A stretch of 64,000 nucleotides of DNA from CAADGV01 sp040290295. GTDB taxonomy: Bacteria > Bacteroidota > Ignavibacteria > UBA10030 > UBA6906. The DNA is taken from positions 155,037 through 219,036 of the forward strand of contig PSMW01000001.1 in NCBI GenBank assembly GCA_040290295.1, in the 5' to 3' direction. Shown here piece after piece: positions 61,251 through 64,000 of the stretch; position 1 is the first letter of the stretch; each line of letters begins with the position of its first letter. Made by a program: the position numbers and the translations under genes. The notes under the pieces were generated by a model. It saw only the letters and a program-made list of their open reading frames with translations, made no database searches and was not told the origin of the DNA.

Positions 61251-63020
61251 TCAGCGAACGAGAATGAGCTTGCGTGTTTGCCAGAACGTTCTCCCCGACG
61301 ATGCCGTCGCTATCATGCGAGCGAAATACACCCCGCTCGCAAGCACTTTGCCGCCCGCATCCGTGCCTGTCCATTCTGCCGTGTGTTTCGAACGTGGAAA
61401 CGTCTCGTCCACCACTGTTCTTACTGCGCGACCCAACAAATCGAACACGGTGATCCTTACGTGTGCAGGCTCGGCTACGGTGAACACAATTCTCGTTGTC
61501 GCGTCCCTGCCGATGACAAATGGGTTGGGAGAGTTTTGTAGAAGAGCAAACTCCGTTGGAACTTCAAGACCGCCTCGAAGTACGGTAACTGCGCTGAGTG
61601 CGTCGATGATACCCCAACCGTAGAGATTATCGGGAGCCGGTGCTCGCGATGCGGTTTGTTTCAAGACATCGGCGATCTCTTGAGGCGTCGCCGACGGCTT
61701 AGCGTGAAGCAAGAGTGCAACAACGCCTGCGGCGAGCGGGCACGAAAGCGATGTCCCTCCCGAATACGTGTACTCTGTGGGGTTATCCCAATGAGCACAA
61801 CGAACGGACACCCCTTGTGCCATAAGATCGGGCTTGATGCGCCCATCCACCGTAGGTCCTACCGAACTGAAGCTTGCACGTTCACCCGAATTGGCCACCG
61901 CTCCAATCGCGAGCACGCGCCGACCATCAGCCGGTGCATTGAGCGTGTTATGCGAGCTATTGAAGCCGTTGTTGCCCGCCGAATTGCAGACAACGATCCC
62001 TCGTGCGACTGCCATATCCGCTGCGCGGGTAATCACGGTGGTGTTGCCGTCCATATCTTGCCACGTCCAACTCGGATACGGAGCATCATACGTAAGGTAG
62101 CCGAGCGACGTACTCGTCACGTCCACACCGAGGCTGTCCGCCCATTCAATTGCCGCAACCCAGTTGTCTTCTTCGAGCGGTGTTTCGCTGCTGTCGTTTT
62201 CGGTACGAGCGAGAATGAATTGCGCGTCGAACGCGGGACCGATGAGCTGCCCCGGCTTGAATCCACCGAGCGCCGAAAGGGTAATCACTCCGTGTGCGCC
62301 GAATCCGGTCGAAGGATTGTTCGGCACCACGCTCACCTTGTGGTCCACAAAGTCGTACGTCGCGATGATACGCGTGCGAAGCGTGTCGAACGCTTCATGG
62401 TTCAGCAAACGGAAGCCGTTGTCGAACACTCCCACAATCACACCCTGACCGTAATTGCCCATCTCGTGCAGTGCGGGGACTTTCAGTTGCTCGAGCTGCG
62501 CCAACGATGGTCCATAATCGAACCCATGCGTTGTACGTGAGAGAGAGGAAAGCGGTGAGGTGGAAGACGCAGCTGTCGCGGCAAACTTCTCAGAGGTGTT
62601 CCGCCGAAATCTTGCCACGCGTTCGATGCGGCGGACGAACGGCAACGCCGCTAGATGTTCCAGTTGTGTGCGCGTTGCCGACACGCTCACACCGTTGAAC
62701 CATTTCGTCCGCTGCCTGATGTGAACACCCAAAGCAGCCACTGCTTGAACGTAACGCTCCTCGACAGGCAGGTCGGTTTCATCCACAACGTCATCCGCTG
62801 TGCGGACCTTCAGGCGGCGCTGCAGCGAACGTTCGGTCACAACGGTGCGAGGGATGAAAGCTTTTTGACGTTCGTGCGTGCCTTTGTCGGTGAAGAAGAC
62901 CCATGCGGGGATGGGCTCTCGATGTGGGAGCGAGTGCAGGATTGCGGCAAGGCGAGGATCGACTTGCTCGCTTCCGAATGCGAGACACACGACAAACACA
63001 ACGAGCACGAACGAACGCAT
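61251..63020 (-). CDS. Secreted subtilisin-family (S8) protease with type IX sorting domain (shorter paralogue)
   Basis: 589 residues. Signal peptide MRSFVLVVFVVCLAFGSEQ, propeptide with PIPAWVFFTDKG and ERSLQRRLK (the same layout as its neighbour). S8 triad Asp200 (VGVFDNGF), His243 (GAHGVITLSALGG), Ser424 (SGGTSLSCPLAAG), oxyanion Asn347 (NSAGNNG). It goes directly to the sorting domain (NSPNPFVIGRDATTR, VFDLLGRAVRTVVD) without the extra domains of the paralogue. The ATG at 63020 is 16 bp after the upstream stop but has no clear ribosome site; ATG at 63050 would overlap the upstream gene. Translation is probably coupled. Confidence 0.92.
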   Translation of the reverse strand: MRSFVLVVFVVCLAFGSEQVDPRLAAILHSLPHREPIPAWVFFTDKGTHERQKAFIPRTVVTERSLQRRLKVRTADDVVDETDLPVEERYVQAVAALGVHIRQRTKWFNGVSVSATRTQLEHLAALPFVRRIERVARFRRNTSEKFAATAASSTSPLSSLSRTTHGFDYGPSLAQLEQLKVPALHEMGNYGQGVIVGVFDNGFRLLNHEAFDTLRTRIIATYDFVDHKVSVVPNNPSTGFGAHGVITLSALGGFKPGQLIGPAFDAQFILARTENDSSETPLEEDNWVAAIEWADSLGVDVTSTSLGYLTYDAPYPSWTWQDMDGNTTVITRAADMAVARGIVVCNSAGNNGFNSSHNTLNAPADGRRVLAIGAVANSGERASFSSVGPTVDGRIKPDLMAQGVSVRCAHWDNPTEYTYSGGTSLSCPLAAGVVALLLHAKPSATPQEIADVLKQTASRAPAPDNLYGWGIIDALSAVTVLRGGLEVPTEFALLQNSPNPFVIGRDATTRIVFTVAEPAHVRITVFDLLGRAVRTVVDETFPRSKHTAEWTGTDAGGKVLASGVYFARMIATASSGRTFWQTRKLILVR

Positions 63021-63036
63021 CACAAAAGGGAATGAA

Positions 63037-63453
63037 TCAGAATGCGACATTGAGGCGATCGACTTCGAGCGTTTGCGGTTCGTTTGCATGCTGGCGTACC
63101 GAATGCTTTATTCCTTCGTACCATGAAGACTCGAGTCCATTGGCGAGCGCGATCGCATGGAGCCATGCATCTTCGGCGACATGCATCGCTTGTCCTCCGC
63201 CTGTAATCGTCAGTCCGTCCTTGATAAATTTCTTGGCAAGCTCAGGACTGGAGAACTGTGGAGGCAATGGATCGATGTGTGCATTATCCAGCGCTTCGCG
63301 CAGCGCGGTCTCACAAAACTCTCTCTGGAACCCGAGCGTTGCACCGATGTGCATCATCAATGCCGCTTCGCGTTCGGTGATCTTTCGATCCTTTCGCACC
63401 AACAACAACAGCCCGCGATAGTAATTGCTCCTATCCATCAGCGTCATTGTCAT
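63037..63453 (-). CDS. Small helical protein of unknown function upstream of the proteases
   Basis: 138 residues from the ATG at 63453 (AAAGGG seven bases upstream). It begins MTMTLMDRSNYYRGLLLLVRKDRKITEREAALMM, a pattern of short helices with acidic/basic turns that recalls TerB-like metal-binding domains, but the motif is not strong enough to name it. No signal peptide, so it is likely cytoplasmic. The 3' end lies just before the protease start and may couple to it. Confidence 0.65.
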   Translation of the reverse strand: MTMTLMDRSNYYRGLLLLVRKDRKITEREAALMMHIGATLGFQREFCETALREALDNAHIDPLPPQFSSPELAKKFIKDGLTITGGGQAMHVAEDAWLHAIALANGLESSWYEGIKHSVRQHANEPQTLEVDRLNVAF

Positions 63454-63703
63454 CGGCGTGCCCTTTCTATGCAAGGAGGAAACGTTTGCTCCTACGCTCA
63501 ATATACATACTCCGCACTTAGAATGTAGCATCGACCCGCGGTGGAGACGGAGAATCTGCGCCATCGTGTTTCCTCCGGTATGCGCTTCTCATGCTGAGCG
63601 AGCGCCGCGAGACGAAGGAGAACTCTCTGTTTGTCGATCATAGGTGCGCGGAATAAGTTGGGCGTTCCCCCCGCCTTCGCCTCGCCAANNNNNNNNNNCC
63701 TGC

Positions 63704-63755
63704 CTACGCCACGAAGCGGCTTCGGCGGGCTACGCCACAAAGCGGCTACGGCGGG
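63704..63755. repeat. Two 26-bp direct repeats of palindromic type
   Basis: CTACGCCACGAAGCGGCTTC-GGCGGG (63704-63729) and a second unit differing at two positions (63730-63755); each holds a GAAGC/GCTTC-like dyad. They directly follow the assembly gap. Dispersed GC-rich elements of this look are common between genes in FCB and candidate-phylum assemblies. Confidence 0.7.
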
Positions 63756-63982
63756 GGTCGGTGCCCTACGGGCTACGCTTGCGCTTCGGTGCCGCTGCAA
63801 GTAAAGCAGCAGCGGCACTGGCGCTTGAAAAGCAGCGCCACCCCTCGGGCACCTAACGCACGCAACCGCTAAGCTTCTACCATCCATTTATGCTCACCCG
63901 TAACGACAGCGACTCGCAATTGGGGTCCAACCGGTTGTAGCTTGGAGCTTGAGTATTGGAACTTCGCCTCAAGCGTTGTAGG

Positions 63983-64000
63983 TCGGGACGCCCGTCCCGA
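63983..64000. repeat. Perfect short palindrome at the window end
   Basis: TCGGGACG and CGTCCCGA are exact inverse complements with two bases between them, ending at the last base of the window. It looks like a dispersed extragenic palindrome, and may continue past the edge. Confidence 0.65.

Larger units (their letters stand above)
63454..64000. other. Right-end region without a supported gene
   Basis: About 550 bp, including ten N (63689-63698). It contains the repeats listed separately. Several short reading frames cross it, but their composition and lack of starts argue against genes. Confidence 0.6.

Noticed and set aside
1..64000. Phage, toxin-antitoxin, restriction or other defence systems
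   Set aside because: No integrase, capsid, nuclease, methyltransferase-specificity or toxin-like small gene pairs were found on either strand.

Overview
The window is a metagenome-style scaffold fragment: it has four runs of N, at 15176-15273, 29545-29654, 56262-56271 and 63689-63698. It comes from a Gram-negative heterotroph of the Fibrobacteres-Chlorobi-Bacteroidetes (FCB) group. The main evidence is a run of very large secreted proteins that carry signal peptides and end in the type IX secretion (Por) sorting domain. The family style (paired subtilisins, FG-GAP/ASPIC, BNR and beta-helix proteins) suits Ignavibacteria, Kapabacteria or related lineages; that placement is inference. The recognisable promoters have an ordinary TTGnnn-17-TATnnT layout rather than the Bacteroidota -33/-7 type, which argues against Bacteroidota proper. 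No rRNA, tRNA, CRISPR or transposase was seen.

Layout. 1-1600 (minus): a zinc-ribbon coiled-coil protein and a Nif3-like protein behind a possible small RNA or attenuated leader. 1655-4398: a two-component cluster with an odd receiver/H-box protein, a lone receiver and a frameshifted NtrC-like regulator. 4614-19834 (plus): about 15 kb of tightly packed genes for glutaryl-CoA dehydrogenase, IMP dehydrogenase, a broken aminopeptidase P-like gene, sugar transfer, purD, epimerase, MeaB, an acyl-CoA dehydrogenase, an acyl-CoA carboxylase subunit, an unknown secreted protein and a sigma-54-type regulator. 19845-28895 (minus): rlmB, two small proteins, lgt, an unknown, ptsN, a sugar nucleotidyltransferase/phosphomannomutase fusion, two transsulfuration enzymes and larB. 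29140-36040 (plus): plsY, an HtrA protease, a small barrel-like protein, purB, an aldehyde dehydrogenase and lysine 6-aminotransferase. 36110-63453 (minus): a lipoprotein, two decayed sorting-domain genes, five intact sorting-domain genes (the largest about 2770 residues) and an unknown small protein. The right end holds short palindromic repeats.

How it fits together. Two secreted subtilisins, cytoplasmic lysine 6-aminotransferase with a partner aldehyde dehydrogenase, glutaryl-CoA dehydrogenase, a short-chain acyl-CoA dehydrogenase, an acyl-CoA carboxylase subunit and MeaB together suggest growth on protein and amino acids. Lgt, PlsY, HtrA, the glycosyltransferases and the mannose-nucleotide fusion serve the cell envelope.

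The least ordinary signals are: the receiver protein with Glu at the phosphorylation site joined to a histidine-kinase H-box without an ATPase domain; the promoter-to-terminator RNA unit in front of Nif3; stacked hairpins ahead of glutaryl-CoA dehydrogenase; a 150-bp (50-codon) tandem repeat between two secreted-protein genes; and two heavily decayed sorting-domain genes inside an AT-richer patch. I do not see a clear defence system or a wholly new multi-gene system.
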